Shown piece after piece: positions 15,587 through 25,281 of a stretch of 64,000 nucleotides of DNA. Below the pieces are notes generated by a model that saw nothing but the letters and a program-made list of their open reading frames with translations, was not told the origin of the DNA and searched no databases. Source of the DNA: Qipengyuania xiapuensis (GTDB lineage Bacteria > Pseudomonadota > Alphaproteobacteria > Sphingomonadales > Sphingomonadaceae). The translations under genes were made by a program, and so were the position numbers. The stretch's first letter is position 1, and each line of letters starts with the position of its first letter. The DNA lies in NCBI RefSeq assembly GCF_019711395.1, contig NZ_JAIGNL010000002.1, positions 822,648 to 886,647 on the forward strand. The letters are read 5' to 3'.

Positions 15587-16303
15587 CTACTCCGTCAATG
15601 CGGGGGCATCCTTCGAATAGACGGTCGTATCGACAAGACCCGCCTCGGCAAAGCCTTTTCGCCGCAGACGGCAAGAATCGCAGGCTCCACAAGCCGTTCC
15701 TTCGGGAGTCGGATCGTAGCAGGACCAACTCCAGGCTGGATCGAGCCCGAGACGATGGCACTCGCGCACGATGTCCGCCTTGCTCATGTCCTGCAGAGGG
15801 GCATGGATGTTGAAAGGCTCTCCCTCCACGCCCTGCTTGGTCCCCAGCCTCGCGGTTTCCGCAAAGCTGGCGATGAACTCGGGCCGGCAATCGGGATAAC
15901 CGGAATAGTCGAGCGCATTGACGCCGATGAAAATGTCGCGCGAGTGGGAGCTCTCGGCAAATGCAGTTGTCAGGGCAAGGAAGACGAGGTTGCGTGCGGG
16001 AACGTAGGTGACCGGGATGTCATCGCCCACGCCATCCTTGGGCACATCGATATCGTCGGTCAGCGCGGATCCGCCGAACCGGCGGAGGTCGAGGGGGAGT
16101 TCGACATGCCGGCGGACACCAAGCTTCTCTGCAATCGCCTTCGCCGACTGCAGCTCGCGGATGTGGCGCTGCCCATAATCGATAGTCAGGGCGTGGACCT
16201 CGAAGCCCCGCTCCTTCGCGATCGCAGCCGTGACCATGGAATCGAGCCCGCCCGACAGCAGGACGACAGCGGTTCCGGTATCATCTGGATGTGAATTGCT
16301 CAT
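15587..16303 (-). CDS. queC: 7-cyano-7-deazaguanine synthase
   Basis: 238-residue QueC. It converts 7-carboxy-7-deazaguanine, ATP and ammonia to preQ0 in queuosine tRNA modification. The ATP PP-motif SGGLDSMVTAA is at residues 17-27, and the GVNALDYSGYPDC substrate segment is in the middle. The zinc-binding cysteines are in SCYDP, ACGACDSC near residue 215. Length and motifs are standard. No queD, queE or queF lies in the window. It reads into the MFS transporter gene with only four bases between. Confidence 0.96.
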   Translation of the reverse strand: MSNSHPDDTGTAVVLLSGGLDSMVTAAIAKERGFEVHALTIDYGQRHIRELQSAKAIAEKLGVRRHVELPLDLRRFGGSALTDDIDVPKDGVGDDIPVTYVPARNLVFLALTTAFAESSHSRDIFIGVNALDYSGYPDCRPEFIASFAETARLGTKQGVEGEPFNIHAPLQDMSKADIVRECHRLGLDPAWSWSCYDPTPEGTACGACDSCRLRRKGFAEAGLVDTTVYSKDAPALTE

Positions 16304-16339
16304 GCGCGCCAGCTAGGCGGTGATGCGCCAATCGGCAAG

Positions 16340-16756
16340 TCAGCGGCAGGCACCCGTCCGCCTGGCTTCCGCCGAGAACTGGAATGGACGCCCATCGACA
16401 ATGCCCTGGCTATCGATCTGGACAAGGCCAGCCGATTCCTTGCGGATATTGGTCCGGCCGTAGCCATTCCCGGGGCAGGTATATTGCACCGTCACTTCGT
16501 TGCTACCATCCTCGACGACGAACCGGTTGCAGCCGGTCTCGCTATGGCGGATCTGGATAAGCTCGCGTCCGCTGCGCAGGCAAATCCTGCGCGGCGGGGT
16601 CCCGTCGCGGAAGCGCAGTTCCCATCCACCGCGCTCGAGAGAATCCAGCATGGCGAGCGAGGATTGCGCTACGACCGGCGCGCCAAGAAAGGCAGCAGGG
16701 ATCGCCGCCGTAAGCGCGAGCGTTCCAAGCAACTTTCGATTCGACACGATCTTCAT
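16340..16756 (-). CDS. Periplasmic protein, DUF3617-like
   Basis: 138-residue secreted protein. Residues 1-30 are a signal peptide ending APVVAQ. The mature part has GGWELRFRDGTPPRRICL, CNRFVVEDGSNEVTVQYTCPG and VDGRPFQFSAEARRTG with paired cysteines. This resembles the DUF3617 fold of small periplasmic proteins common in sphingomonads. Function is unknown. It sits directly upstream of queC on the same strand (36 bases), which is more likely proximity than shared function. Confidence 0.7.
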   Translation of the reverse strand: MKIVSNRKLLGTLALTAAIPAAFLGAPVVAQSSLAMLDSLERGGWELRFRDGTPPRRICLRSGRELIQIRHSETGCNRFVVEDGSNEVTVQYTCPGNGYGRTNIRKESAGLVQIDSQGIVDGRPFQFSAEARRTGACR

Positions 16757-16874
16757 GGGACATTCTCTATCACAATTGGTGCAGCGCAGTATTTCCGAAC
16801 ATTGTAAATCTCGCCGATGAACCGTTCTGGAACAGCGGTAAACCGAGTTTGGCGGCTTTGTCGGGGTCGAAAAA

Positions 16875-17780
16875 CTAAGCTTCGATCGGGAACTTGCGAG
16901 AACAGAACGCGCAATCGACCATGATTATCCCGTTCTCGTCACGCATTTCCTGGCGGTCGGCTTCGGGAAATTTCGACAGCACGTCGACGTAATGCTCGAC
17001 CGAGCAGCGGCAGCCCTTCTCGGTCGTGGCCATGCGCTCGATACGCACCTCGTCCTCTTCATGGAAAAGCCGCCAGATGATCGCTTCAAGCGACAATTCG
17101 GGATCGACAAGCTCGTCATATTTCACCGAACCGCCAAGGATCGCGACATGCTCCCATTCCGGGTGATCGAGGCGCGCGTGCAGCCGCTCGCGTCCCTCTT
17201 CGCCGTCGGGCAGATGCTGGACCAGCATACCCGCAGCGAGGCAATTGTCGCCTTCCGACCTGACAGCAGTACGGATCAGCGTCGGCACCTGTTCTGACTG
17301 ATAAAAATAGGTTTCGCATGCTTCGGCCAGCGTCTCGCCCTCGAGAGGCACGATGCCCTGATAGCGCCCGCGCCCCTTTGCCACATCGAAGGTGATCGCG
17401 AGATAGCCCTTGCCGAACAGGGCGAAGAGCGAAGGATTGGCGCCCAGTTCGGACAGCCGTGCCTCGTCGAAATCGACGTAGCCGCGCAGTTCGCCCCCAC
17501 GATAGTCGCACACTAGGAGGTTGACCGCCCCTGCCTCGGTCTGAGCCTGCATGGTCACCTGCGAACCATCATCCTTGAGCAGCGATCCCATCAGGGTGGC
17601 GAGCACGAGCGCCTCGGCCAGCAGATGTGTGATCGGCGCCGGGTATTCGTGAGCCGAGAGGATTTCGTCGAGTGCCCCGTCGAGGCGCACGATGCGCCCG
17701 CGGCTATCGCGCGAGGGAATGGTGAAGCCGAGCGTGCGGCCCGAATATGTCTCGTCAGTGGCGGGGGAAGTCTGCGTCAT
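16875..17780 (-). CDS. hslO: Hsp33 redox-regulated chaperone
   Basis: 301-residue Hsp33. The four zinc-binding redox cysteines are at the C-terminus, in KGCRCSVEHY (CxC) and DCAFCSRKF (CxxC). In the family, oxidation releases zinc and activates holdase function. The N-terminal chaperone domain shows LLAEALVLATLMGSLLKDDG and GRYQGIVPLEGETLAEA. It is cytoplasmic. It lies just after the argF/argD unit but is a separate gene with its own start (ATG 17780); argF ends at 17826, so the two run in the same direction with about 45 bases between. Confidence 0.96.
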   Translation of the reverse strand: MTQTSPATDETYSGRTLGFTIPSRDSRGRIVRLDGALDEILSAHEYPAPITHLLAEALVLATLMGSLLKDDGSQVTMQAQTEAGAVNLLVCDYRGGELRGYVDFDEARLSELGANPSLFALFGKGYLAITFDVAKGRGRYQGIVPLEGETLAEACETYFYQSEQVPTLIRTAVRSEGDNCLAAGMLVQHLPDGEEGRERLHARLDHPEWEHVAILGGSVKYDELVDPELSLEAIIWRLFHEEDEVRIERMATTEKGCRCSVEHYVDVLSKFPEADRQEMRDENGIIMVDCAFCSRKFPIEA

Positions 17781-17825
17781 GCGGGCGCATATGGGAGTGC
17801 ACCGGCGTCTTGAACAGGGGTGCGC

Positions 17826-18791
17826 CTATCCGCCGAGCAATCCGAGGCTCCACAGCAGGATCGATTTCTGCGCGTGGATGCGATTTTCCGCTTCGTCGAA
17901 GACCACCGATTGCGAGCTTTCGAACACTTCCTCGGTCACTTCGTCTCCCACATGAGCGGGCAGGCAATGCAGGAACTTTGCATCCGGCTTTGCGAGGGTC
18001 ATCAGCTTCCCGCCAACCTGGAACGGTGCCATGGCTGCAATCTTGTTGTGCGCATGGTCCTGTCCCATCGAAACCCAGGTGTCGGTGACGATGATGTCCG
18101 CGCCCCGCGCCGCTTCTTCCGCGTCATGGGTGATCGTGACTTGCGAACCGCCATTGCGGGCAAGCTCTACGAATTCCATTTCCGGCTCATATCCCTTGGG
18201 CACGCCGACACGGACATTGAACTTGAAGATGCCGGCTGCCTCGAGGATCGAATGCAGCACATTGTTGCCATCCCCCAGCCATGCGAGTTCGAGACCGGGG
18301 AGCGCCTTCCCGTGCTCGACCATCGTCAGCAGGTCGGCGACGATCTGGCACGGGTGCGACCGGTCGGTCAGCCCGTTGATGACCGGCACGCTCGCGTGAT
18401 GCGCAAGCTCCTCAGCTTTTGCATGATCGTCCGTCCGGATCATGATCGCATCGACCATGCGGCTCAGCACGCGCGCGGTGTCAGCGATGCTTTCACCGCG
18501 TCCGAGCTGGCTCGTACCGGAATCGAGGATTAGCGCCGAGCCGCCGAGCTGGCGCATCCCGATATCGAAGCTGACCCGCGTGCGGGTCGAATTCTTCTCG
18601 AAAATCATGCCGAGCACGTATCCCGCAAGCGGAGCATCCGCGTCGGGTTTGCCCTTCGGCCAGCCCGCGCGCGCTGCCTTGCGGTCCTGTGCATCAGCGA
18701 GCATCGCGGCGATCGCGTCGCCCCCAGCATCGCCGAGGTCGAGGAAGTTCCTGACCACCGGCGCGAGGTCGAGCGCGTCGCCGCCCGCCAT
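17826..18791 (-). CDS. argF: Ornithine carbamoyltransferase
   Basis: 321-residue enzyme forming citrulline from ornithine and carbamoyl phosphate. Carbamoyl-phosphate motif: [12 protein letters not shown] (STRTR). Further family motifs: [12 protein letters not shown] (HPxQ), [16 protein letters not shown] (ornithine site) and [13 protein letters not shown] (HCLP catalytic loop). The ATG at 18791 overlaps the argD stop (TGATG), so argD-argF is one translationally coupled arginine unit. The MAGGDALDL start is supported by that overlap. Confidence 0.97.
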   Translation of the reverse strand: MAGGDALDLAPVVRNFLDLGDAGGDAIAAMLADAQDRKAARAGWPKGKPDADAPLAGYVLGMIFEKNSTRTRVSFDIGMRQLGGSALILDSGTSQLGRGESIADTARVLSRMVDAIMIRTDDHAKAEELAHHASVPVINGLTDRSHPCQIVADLLTMVEHGKALPGLELAWLGDGNNVLHSILEAAGIFKFNVRVGVPKGYEPEMEFVELARNGGSQVTITHDAEEAARGADIIVTDTWVSMGQDHAHNKIAAMAPFQVGGKLMTLAKPDAKFLHCLPAHVGDEVTEEVFESSQSVVFDEAENRIHAQKSILLWSLGLLGG

Positions 18792-19981
18792 CAGCTTGCC
18801 TCCGGATCGAAGCTTGCCGCGCCGGCGGAGAGCTTGTCCATGAACTCGTCGAACTCGGCATCGTCCGCCACGAGCGGCGGCAGGACACGGAGCGTCTGGT
18901 CACCCGCGGCGACGGTCAGCAGCTGGTGGTTGTCGCGCAGGTGGACGAAGAAAGGCCGGCTTTCGACCTTCATGCGGATGCCGAGCATGAGGCCCTTGCC
19001 GCGCACGAAGTCGAACAGCTCGGGATAGTTGCCGATGAACTGCTCGAGGCGGCTGCGCAGGCGCTCGCCTTTCTCGGTGACCTCGGCGAGGAACTCGTCA
19101 TTGGCGACCGCGTCCATCACGGCCATGCCGGCAGCCATGGCAAGCGGGTTGCCGCCATAAGTCGAACCATGCGTGCCAAAGCCCATGCCGCGCGCCGCCT
19201 TCTCGGTCGCGAGACAGGCACCGATGGGGAAGCCTCCGCCGAGGCCCTTAGCGCTGGCCATGATATCGGGCTCGATGCCGTAGTGTTCGTAAGCATAGAG
19301 CTTGCCGGTACGCGCGACGCCGCACTGCACTTCATCGAACACCAGCATCAGGTCGTGCTCTTCGCACATTGCCTTGAGCCCGTGGATGAACTCGTCCGAA
19401 GCGGGGCGGATGCCGCCCTCGCCCTGGATCGGCTCGACGAGGAAGCCGGCGGTCTTGTCGCTCACAAGTGCCTTCGCGCTTTCGAGGTTGTCGAACTCGG
19501 CATATTTGAACCCGGCGAGCATAGGGTAGAAACCCTTGTGCATCTTCTCCTGGTTCGAGGCACTGATGGTCGCCATCGTCCGCCCGTGGAAGGCGTTGGT
19601 GAAAGTGATCAGCTCGGTGCGGTTCGCATCGCCGTCCTCGTGCTGGTGATAGGCGCGTGCGGTCTTGATGGCCGCCTCGACAGCTTCGGCACCCGAGTTG
19701 GTGAAGAACACCGTGTCGGCGAAGGTCTTGTCGACGAGGCGCTGTGCCAGTTCCTCACCCTGCGGGCTTCCGTAGAGGTTGGAGACGTGCATGAGCGTCG
19801 CGGCCTGCTTCTGGATCGCGGAGATGAGGCCCTCGTGGCTGTGACCGAGGAGGTTCACCGCGATGCCGCTGGCGAAATCGAGATAGCGCGTGCCGTCTTC
19901 GTCGATCAGGTGACAGTGTTCGCCTTTCACGGGGCGAACGCCGCAGCGGGGATAAACGGGCATCAGCGGGCTGATCGACAT
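18791..19981 (-). CDS. argD: Acetylornithine aminotransferase
   Basis: 396-residue class-III PLP aminotransferase. It transaminates N-acetylglutamate semialdehyde to N-acetylornithine. Visible: [16 protein letters not shown] near residue 37, [40 protein letters not shown] with the PLP-contact Asp, and the Schiff-base Lys in [15 protein letters not shown]. Context with argF supports ArgD over other class-III enzymes. The ATG at 19981 starts the unit. Upstream is a terminator-like hairpin of the cold-shock gene. Confidence 0.96.
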   Translation of the reverse strand: MSISPLMPVYPRCGVRPVKGEHCHLIDEDGTRYLDFASGIAVNLLGHSHEGLISAIQKQAATLMHVSNLYGSPQGEELAQRLVDKTFADTVFFTNSGAEAVEAAIKTARAYHQHEDGDANRTELITFTNAFHGRTMATISASNQEKMHKGFYPMLAGFKYAEFDNLESAKALVSDKTAGFLVEPIQGEGGIRPASDEFIHGLKAMCEEHDLMLVFDEVQCGVARTGKLYAYEHYGIEPDIMASAKGLGGGFPIGACLATEKAARGMGFGTHGSTYGGNPLAMAAGMAVMDAVANDEFLAEVTEKGERLRSRLEQFIGNYPELFDFVRGKGLMLGIRMKVESRPFFVHLRDNHQLLTVAAGDQTLRVLPPLVADDAEFDEFMDKLSAGAASFDPEAS

Positions 19982-20015
19982 TGTCTTGCTAGGCTCCTCA
20001 AAAGGTCAAAGACAA

Positions 20016-20043
20016 ATGGCGGCCCCGGGAAGGGAGCCGCCAT
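20016..20043 (-). terminator. Terminator of the cold-shock gene
   Basis: ATGGCGGC (20016-20023) and GCCGCCAT (20036-20043) pair perfectly, followed on the minus strand by TTTGTC. It lies 73 bases after the cold-shock stop and before the argD start. Confidence 0.55.
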
Positions 20044-20115
20044 CTGCGTGTTTGCCAGCGATCTATTCCTTCGCGTGGGGCACGTCAAACCCGTCGCGAA
20101 GCTCTATCCGGTACC

Positions 20116-20907
20116 TTATTCGGCAGGGACCAGATTGACCGCGGAATACTTGCCGCGTCGGTCGACCTCGAGGTCGAACTCGTAACGTTCGCCCTCGTTG
20201 ATGGCCGAAAGGCCCGAACGTTCGACGGCGCTGATGTGAACGAACGCGTCCGGCTGGCCGTCGTCACGCGTCAGGAAGCCGAAGCCCTTCATCGAGTTGA
20301 AGAACTTGACCGTCCCGGTCGCTTTCTCGCCAGTGAGTTCACGGCGAGGCGCTTCGCTCTTCGCTTCGACGGGAATCACGTCGCCAACGACCTGGAGATC
20401 CTGTGCGGAAACCTTGCCGCCGCGATCTACGAGGTTGAATTCCAGCTCCTGGCCTTCTGCAAGACCTTCGAGACCGGCGCGTTCCACGGCGCTGATGTGG
20501 ACGAAGATATCCTCTCCGCCGCCTTCCTGCTGGATGAAACCGAAGCCCTTCTGCGAATTGAAGAACTTCACCTGGCCCTTGCCGGTGCCGACGACCTGTG
20601 CGGGCATGCGGTTACCACCGCCGCCTCCGCCGCCACGCGGGCCGCCGCCAAAGCCGCCGCCGCGATTGCCGCCGCCGAAGCCGCCGCCACCGCCGCCACG
20701 GTTTCCACCGCCGCCGCCATAGCCGCCACGGTCTCCACCGCCGAAACCACCGCGATCGCCGCCGCCGAAGCCGCCCCGGTCACCGCCTCCAAAGCCACCG
20801 CCCTGGTCAAAACCGCCGGCAGGAGGACCACCGAACGGATCGTAGCTGTCTTCGCCGATATTATCCCGCTTGTCCCGTCCGCGGCGCCGCCCTCTGTCGT
20901 AACCCAT
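20116..20907 (-). CDS. Double cold-shock-domain protein with Gly/Arg-rich N-terminus
   Basis: 263 residues from the ATG at 20907. Residues 1-20 are basic. Residues 31-99 are extremely Gly-rich with [13 protein letters not shown] and GNRGG repeats (RGG/FGG type). Residues 108-175 form cold-shock domain 1 ([24 protein letters not shown]). Residues 196-262 form domain 2 ([23 protein letters not shown]). Both keep the RNP1 and RNP2 nucleic-acid motifs. Tandem cold-shock domains are usual in alphaproteobacteria; the long disordered RGG arm in front is not. It likely binds RNA or ssDNA. A 20-codon upstream extension is considered non-coding. Confidence 0.9.
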   Translation of the reverse strand: MGYDRGRRRGRDKRDNIGEDSYDPFGGPPAGGFDQGGGFGGGDRGGFGGGDRGGFGGGDRGGYGGGGGNRGGGGGGFGGGNRGGGFGGGPRGGGGGGGNRMPAQVVGTGKGQVKFFNSQKGFGFIQQEGGGEDIFVHISAVERAGLEGLAEGQELEFNLVDRGGKVSAQDLQVVGDVIPVEAKSEAPRRELTGEKATGTVKFFNSMKGFGFLTRDDGQPDAFVHISAVERSGLSAINEGERYEFDLEVDRRGKYSAVNLVPAE

Positions 20908-21167
20908 AGTCCGTAAAATACCTTGTCGCGCAGCCAAGTAATCATCGCGAGCGTACGTAGGCTGCAAGGCGTACCACTCGCATGCGGGTCGGGGATTCCT
21001 AGACGAAACCCTCCCGCACCATCTTGGGGCATAGCGCGATTCTTCGCATCATGCGAATAATTTAGCCCCGCCCGCCTGTCTGCCGCACAATTGTGACATT
21101 TTCGCAAGGACCTGCGCTCATCTGTTTCACTTGCAAGGCGGGGCGGGGTTGGGCACGGAAGGTCGCC

Positions 21168-21980
21168 ATGGATCTCATCGCCCTCTTTTCCGATCCGGCC
21201 GCATGGCTGGCTCTGCTCACGCTCATCGCGCTCGAAGTTGTCCTCGGTGTCGACAATCTGATCTTCATCGCGATCCTCTCGAACAAGCTGCCCGAACACC
21301 AGCAGCAGCGGGCCCGGCGGATCGGTCTTTCGCTCGCGCTCATCATGCGCATCGGGATGCTGATGCTGATCGGCTGGCTGGTCACTTTGCAGGCGCCGCT
21401 GTTCGACCTCGGGATCGAGGGCCAGCCCGGGCCCTATGGCGAGCCCACGTTCGAGACGGCGTTTTCCGGTCGCGACCTGATCCTGCTGGCGGGCGGGCTC
21501 TTCCTCCTGTGGAAGGCGACCAAGGAAATCCATCACTCGATGGAACCGGAAGACAACTCGGGCGACCTGCTCGACAAGACCCCCGGACCGGTCGATGCGG
21601 TCAAGGCAACCTTCGGTGCGGTGATTGCGCAGATCGTCGCGATCGACCTCGTCTTCTCGGTCGATTCGATCCTCACCGCAGTCGGCATGACCGACGAGAT
21701 CCCGATCATGGTCATCGCAGTTGTGATAACCGTCGGCATCATGATGGTCGCCGCCGATCCGCTGGCCAAGTTCATCGAGAAGAACCCGACGCTCGTCATG
21801 CTCGCCCTGGCCTTCCTCGTGATGATCGGCCTCGTCCTGATCGCAGACGGCTTCGGCTTCCACGTGCCTAAGGGATACATCTATGCGGCGATGGGTTTCT
21901 CGGTGGGCGTCGAGATCCTCAACATGCTCCAGCGCAAGCGCAGGACGGATACGCCCCAACCAGAGGGACCGAACCAGTGA
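21168..21980 (+). CDS. TerC family membrane protein
   Basis: 270-residue polytopic membrane protein of the TerC/DUF475-related family. The hallmark acidic motifs in helices are [20 protein letters not shown] near the N-terminus and [19 protein letters not shown] in the middle, with seven or so hydrophobic segments. TerC proteins (YkoY, Alx) are linked to manganese export and to metalation of secreted proteins. ATG at 21168 is the first good start; the longer frame runs to 21093. The last base pairs overlap the TIGR01244 gene start (GTGA). Confidence 0.9.
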   Translation: MDLIALFSDPAAWLALLTLIALEVVLGVDNLIFIAILSNKLPEHQQQRARRIGLSLALIMRIGMLMLIGWLVTLQAPLFDLGIEGQPGPYGEPTFETAFSGRDLILLAGGLFLLWKATKEIHHSMEPEDNSGDLLDKTPGPVDAVKATFGAVIAQIVAIDLVFSVDSILTAVGMTDEIPIMVIAVVITVGIMMVAADPLAKFIEKNPTLVMLALAFLVMIGLVLIADGFGFHVPKGYIYAAMGFSVGVEILNMLQRKRRTDTPQPEGPNQ

Positions 21981-22417
21981 GCCAGTTCAAGACCATCACC
22001 GACAACTTTCTCGCTTCTCCGCAAATCATGCCGGAGGATATCGAGCAGGCGAAGGCAGAAGGCGTCACCCTCGTCATAAACAACCGGCCCGACGACGAGG
22101 CGCCCGACCAGCCGGCCGGGGCCTTGATCCGCAAGGCAGCGCTCGATGCCGGGATGGACTACAAGGCAATTCCCGTCAGTTCGGCCGGCTTTTCGATGCC
22201 GCAGGTGGACGCGATGGCCGAGGCGCTGGCCGGCACGACGGGCAAGACGCTCGCCTTCTGCAGGAGCGGGACGCGCTCGACGCTACTCTGGGCCCTCTCG
22301 CAGGCGAAGAACGGGGCCGACCCCGCGACGATCGCGGAACAGGCGGAACGCGGCGGCTACAATGTCGCGCCGGTCCGCCCGACCATGGACATGCTCGCGG
22401 GCAAGTCTTCCGACTGA
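21977..22417 (+). CDS. TIGR01244-family phosphatase/sulfurtransferase-like protein
   Basis: 146-residue protein of the TIGR01244 (Blh N-domain-like) family with a dual-specificity-phosphatase-related fold. The C-terminal loop has the Cys/Arg signature [15 protein letters not shown] (CX5R), and [13 protein letters not shown] and [10 protein letters not shown] occur near the start. Related domains are fused to the sulfide-dioxygenase protein Blh, but this one stands alone. It may be a phosphatase or sulfurtransferase; substrate unknown. GTG start at 21977 overlaps the terC stop. Its stop abuts the amidohydrolase stop with no gap. Confidence 0.82.
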   Translation: MSQFKTITDNFLASPQIMPEDIEQAKAEGVTLVINNRPDDEAPDQPAGALIRKAALDAGMDYKAIPVSSAGFSMPQVDAMAEALAGTTGKTLAFCRSGTRSTLLWALSQAKNGADPATIAEQAERGGYNVAPVRPTMDMLAGKSSD

Positions 22418-23836
22418 TTACTTGCGGTAGTCGAGCGGGGGATCGCGATCTCCCAGCAGCGAGACATATTCGTAATCCGCGCCGCGCGATGCGTCGAATT
22501 CGGCACGCGCCTGCGTGCGAAGCTCCGGATTTGTGAACAGTTCGACCGCCATCAGGGTCATCGCTTTGGCGGCATGCTGCGCACCTTTCTGGCCTATGGA
22601 ATGACCGCTGGCCGCCACTGCCTGCCAGCTGTGCGCACTCGTCCCGGGCACCCAGGTTGCCGTCCTCACGCCAACGGTCGGCGTCGCCCATGATACGTCA
22701 CCGACATCGGTCGAGCCGTAACCCAGGGTCTTACTGTAGGGCTGGACCCGCTGCGCTTCCTCGAGCGGGATCGCGTTCTCTCCAAAGCTTTCCGAGATCG
22801 TTTCCGCCCATGCGCGCTCTTCGGGCGTGTATTCGATGCCGCCGAGCGATCGCAGCTTCCTGTCCATGACGCGGGCGAGTGTCTCGTTCACGAGCAGCGG
22901 GTTGTTGCCGTGGATGATCTCCCAGTCGACCTCGGTACCGGTGCCGAGCGCTGCGCCCTTCGCGGTGGCTTCGAGACGGGTCCACAGTGCGCGCACTTCG
23001 TCCGCATCCGAATGGCGGACATAGTAGAAGACTTCCGCGAAGTCGGGGATCACGTTCGGCGCAGCCCCGCCCTCGGTGATGACGTAATGGATGCGCGTAT
23101 CCATGCTCGTGTGCTCGCGCATCATGTTGACCATCATGTTCATCGCCTCGACCCCGTCGAGCGCGCTGCGGCCGCGTTCGGGGGCACCTGCAGCATGGGC
23201 GGAAACTCCGCGGAAACGGAACTTGGCCGAACGGTTGGCGAGGCTGGTGCGCGCCGCTGCGCTGTTCTCGTCATCGGCGTGCCAGTGGATCGCGATATCG
23301 ACATCGTCGAACATAGCGGCGCGGGTCATGTAGACCTTGCCCGAACCGCCCTCCTCGGCCGGAGTGCCATAGAGCCGGATGCGGCCTGGCGTTCCGGTCT
23401 GCTCGAGCCAGCGCCTGATCGCGATCGCGGCGGTGAGCGAACCAGCGGCAAACAGGTTGTGCCCGCAGGCGTGGCCTGCCCCGTGTTCCGATTGCTCGCG
23501 TGTCGCAGATGCGGTCTGGCTGATGCCGGGGAGCGCATCGTATTCTGCAAGGATGGCGATGACCGGACCTCCCTCGCCCCATTCGGCAAGGAAAGCGGTG
23601 GGAATATCGGCGATGCCCGCTTCGACAGTGAAGCCCTCGCTCGTGAGTTCGTCCTGCAGGAGCCCGCTCGACCGGGTCTCGAGGTAACCGAGCTCGGCCC
23701 AGTCCCAGATCTGCTTCGCGACGCGATCCGTGCGCTCTTCCTGTGCCGCGACCTCGGCCAAGGGGTCGGCAGTCTGTGCAGCAAGCGGCACGGCGCTCGC
23801 CATGGCAAGGCTGGCGAAAACGGCGGTTGTCCTCAT
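22418..23836 (-). CDS. Secreted M20-family amidohydrolase
   Basis: 472-residue metallopeptidase/amidohydrolase of the AbgB/M20D type. A signal peptide spans residues 1-20 (VPLAAQ), so it is likely periplasmic. Metal-site motifs: HGAGHACGHNLF, PAEEGGSGK (catalytic Glu and metal Glu), IHWHADDEN and DVGDVSWATP. The central dimerisation segment contains FRFRGVSAHAAGAPERGRSA. The ATG at 23836 gives the clean signal peptide; upstream extension is excluded. M20D members cleave N-acyl or p-aminobenzoyl-glutamate amides. It faces away from the sulfurtransferase-like gene. Confidence 0.9.
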   Translation of the reverse strand: MRTTAVFASLAMASAVPLAAQTADPLAEVAAQEERTDRVAKQIWDWAELGYLETRSSGLLQDELTSEGFTVEAGIADIPTAFLAEWGEGGPVIAILAEYDALPGISQTASATREQSEHGAGHACGHNLFAAGSLTAAIAIRRWLEQTGTPGRIRLYGTPAEEGGSGKVYMTRAAMFDDVDIAIHWHADDENSAAARTSLANRSAKFRFRGVSAHAAGAPERGRSALDGVEAMNMMVNMMREHTSMDTRIHYVITEGGAAPNVIPDFAEVFYYVRHSDADEVRALWTRLEATAKGAALGTGTEVDWEIIHGNNPLLVNETLARVMDRKLRSLGGIEYTPEERAWAETISESFGENAIPLEEAQRVQPYSKTLGYGSTDVGDVSWATPTVGVRTATWVPGTSAHSWQAVAASGHSIGQKGAQHAAKAMTLMAVELFTNPELRTQARAEFDASRGADYEYVSLLGDRDPPLDYRK

Positions 23837-23901
23837 ATCTCTTCTCCCCGATTGCAGCGATGCTTGCCGCAAACCGGCGCCCGTGCCAATCGATCAATGC
23901 A

Positions 23902-24303
23902 ATGGAACTGCCGCCCGCCCTTCTCCAATTCCTCGGCTCGCTCGCCGCGATCCTCGTTCTTGCCGCCATCGCTTGGGGCCTGAAGCTGGGTCCCGAGCGT
24001 AAGCTGGCGAGCGAGGAAGACACCCGCGCCGCAGCGGCAGAAGCGGTCGATGGATTCGTCGCGACCGACATCGCTCGCGACCGGGACGGCAGGGCCGCGC
24101 TGCTTGCGGATCACGGCGGCCGGATCCTGCTCCTCCGTTCGCACGGGACACATATGGCCGGGCGGGTACTGACCCGGGAGGCGAGCGCGCAGATCACCGA
24201 TGGCGCGCTCTTGGTCGACACGGGCGAGCGCCGTTACGGTGCCGTGCGGCTCGAGCTCGACGATCCTCAAGCTTGGGTTAAGCGCATCGAGGCTATAGGA
24301 TAG
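23902..24303 (+). CDS. Small single-TM membrane protein
   Basis: 133-residue protein with one N-terminal hydrophobic segment (residues 4-27, LLQFLGSLAAILVLAAIAWGL). It is followed by a soluble domain with EEDTRAAAAEAVDGFVATDIARDRDGRAALLADHGGRILLLRSHGTHMAGR and a C-terminal GAVRLELDDPQAWVKRIEAIG. No catalytic signature. I do not recognise a named family, but this type precedes sterol desaturase genes in sphingomonads; here the desaturase starts 9 bases after the stop, so they are probably co-expressed. Confidence 0.8.
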   Translation: MELPPALLQFLGSLAAILVLAAIAWGLKLGPERKLASEEDTRAAAAEAVDGFVATDIARDRDGRAALLADHGGRILLLRSHGTHMAGRVLTREASAQITDGALLVDTGERRYGAVRLELDDPQAWVKRIEAIG

Positions 24304-24312
24304 CGCCACGAC

Positions 24313-25257
24313 ATGCCTGATTTCTCGCCCACTGAATATGCCGTGCCCGGCTTCGTTGCGCTGGTCCTGATCGAGATGATCTGGGCCTGGCGGCGCAATC
24401 CCAGTGCGTACGAACCGAGGGACACGCTCACCAGCCTTGCCTTCGGACTGGGCAGCACCGTGGCAGGCCTCCTGTTCGGCGGGCTGTTCTTCGCGCTCTA
24501 TCTCTTCCTGTGGGAATACCGGTTGTTCGACATCGGCTGGGCCTGGTGGGCATGGATCGCCTGCTTTGTGCTCGACGATCTCAAGTATTACTGGGTTCAC
24601 CGATTCGGTCACCGGGTGCGCTGGTTCTGGGCGAGCCATGTGAACCACCATTCCAGCCAGCACTACAATCTGAGCACCGCGCTCCGCCAGACATGGACCG
24701 GCTTCCTGACGCTGGGCTTCGCTTTTGCCCTGCCGCTGGTCCTGCTCGGCTTCCACCCGGCGATGATCGCCACCTGCGGCGGGTTCAACCTGATCTACCA
24801 ATTCTGGATCCACACCGAGGCGATCGACCGCATGCCGCGCTGGTTCGAGGCGGTGATGAACACGCCGAGCCACCACCGCGTGCACCACGCGACCAATCCG
24901 CGATATCTCGACCGAAATTACGCGGGCGTCTTCATTATCTGGGACAAGATGTTCGGCACTTTCGAGCCCGAAACGAAGGACGAGAAAATCCGCTACGGCA
25001 TCGTCAAGCAGCTCGGCAGCTTCAACCTGCTGTGGGCCGTCTTCCACGAGTGGATCGGCATCGCGCAGGACATGTGGCGCGCACCCTGGAAGCACAAGCT
25101 ATCCTACCTGCTGCGCGAGCCCGGCTGGACGCACGACGGCAGCCGCCAGACCAGCGACGAAATCCGCGAGGCGTGGCTAAAGCGCGCCTTTATCGACTCC
25201 GGGGGCAAAACAGTTTCGGAAGAAAACCCGATTGCGGGCGAGGCCGAGCCTGCCTAA
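24313..25257 (+). CDS. Sterol desaturase family protein (second copy)
   Basis: 314-residue membrane di-iron oxygenase of the fatty-acid-hydroxylase superfamily. The His motifs are VHRFGHRVRWFW, SHVNHHSSQHYN and NTPSHHRVHHATNP. Four hydrophobic helices precede or separate them (residues 10-27, 42-65, 75-92, 135-160). It differs from the gene at 6.5-7.4 kb in length and in the His-box spacing, so it is not a recent duplicate. Substrates in this superfamily include sterols, hopanoids and carotenoids; the real one is unknown. It is 9 bases after the small membrane protein and 24 bases before the GMC gene. Confidence 0.87.
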   Translation: MPDFSPTEYAVPGFVALVLIEMIWAWRRNPSAYEPRDTLTSLAFGLGSTVAGLLFGGLFFALYLFLWEYRLFDIGWAWWAWIACFVLDDLKYYWVHRFGHRVRWFWASHVNHHSSQHYNLSTALRQTWTGFLTLGFAFALPLVLLGFHPAMIATCGGFNLIYQFWIHTEAIDRMPRWFEAVMNTPSHHRVHHATNPRYLDRNYAGVFIIWDKMFGTFEPETKDEKIRYGIVKQLGSFNLLWAVFHEWIGIAQDMWRAPWKHKLSYLLREPGWTHDGSRQTSDEIREAWLKRAFIDSGGKTVSEENPIAGEAEPA

Positions 25258-25281
25258 CCTCTCGAATCGAGAGGAGACCCC

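Noticed and set aside
20944..21060. Possible tRNA (ends in a GCACCA-like sequence)
   Set aside because: No cloverleaf could be drawn: the T-arm GGTTCGA sequence and a matching acceptor stem are missing.
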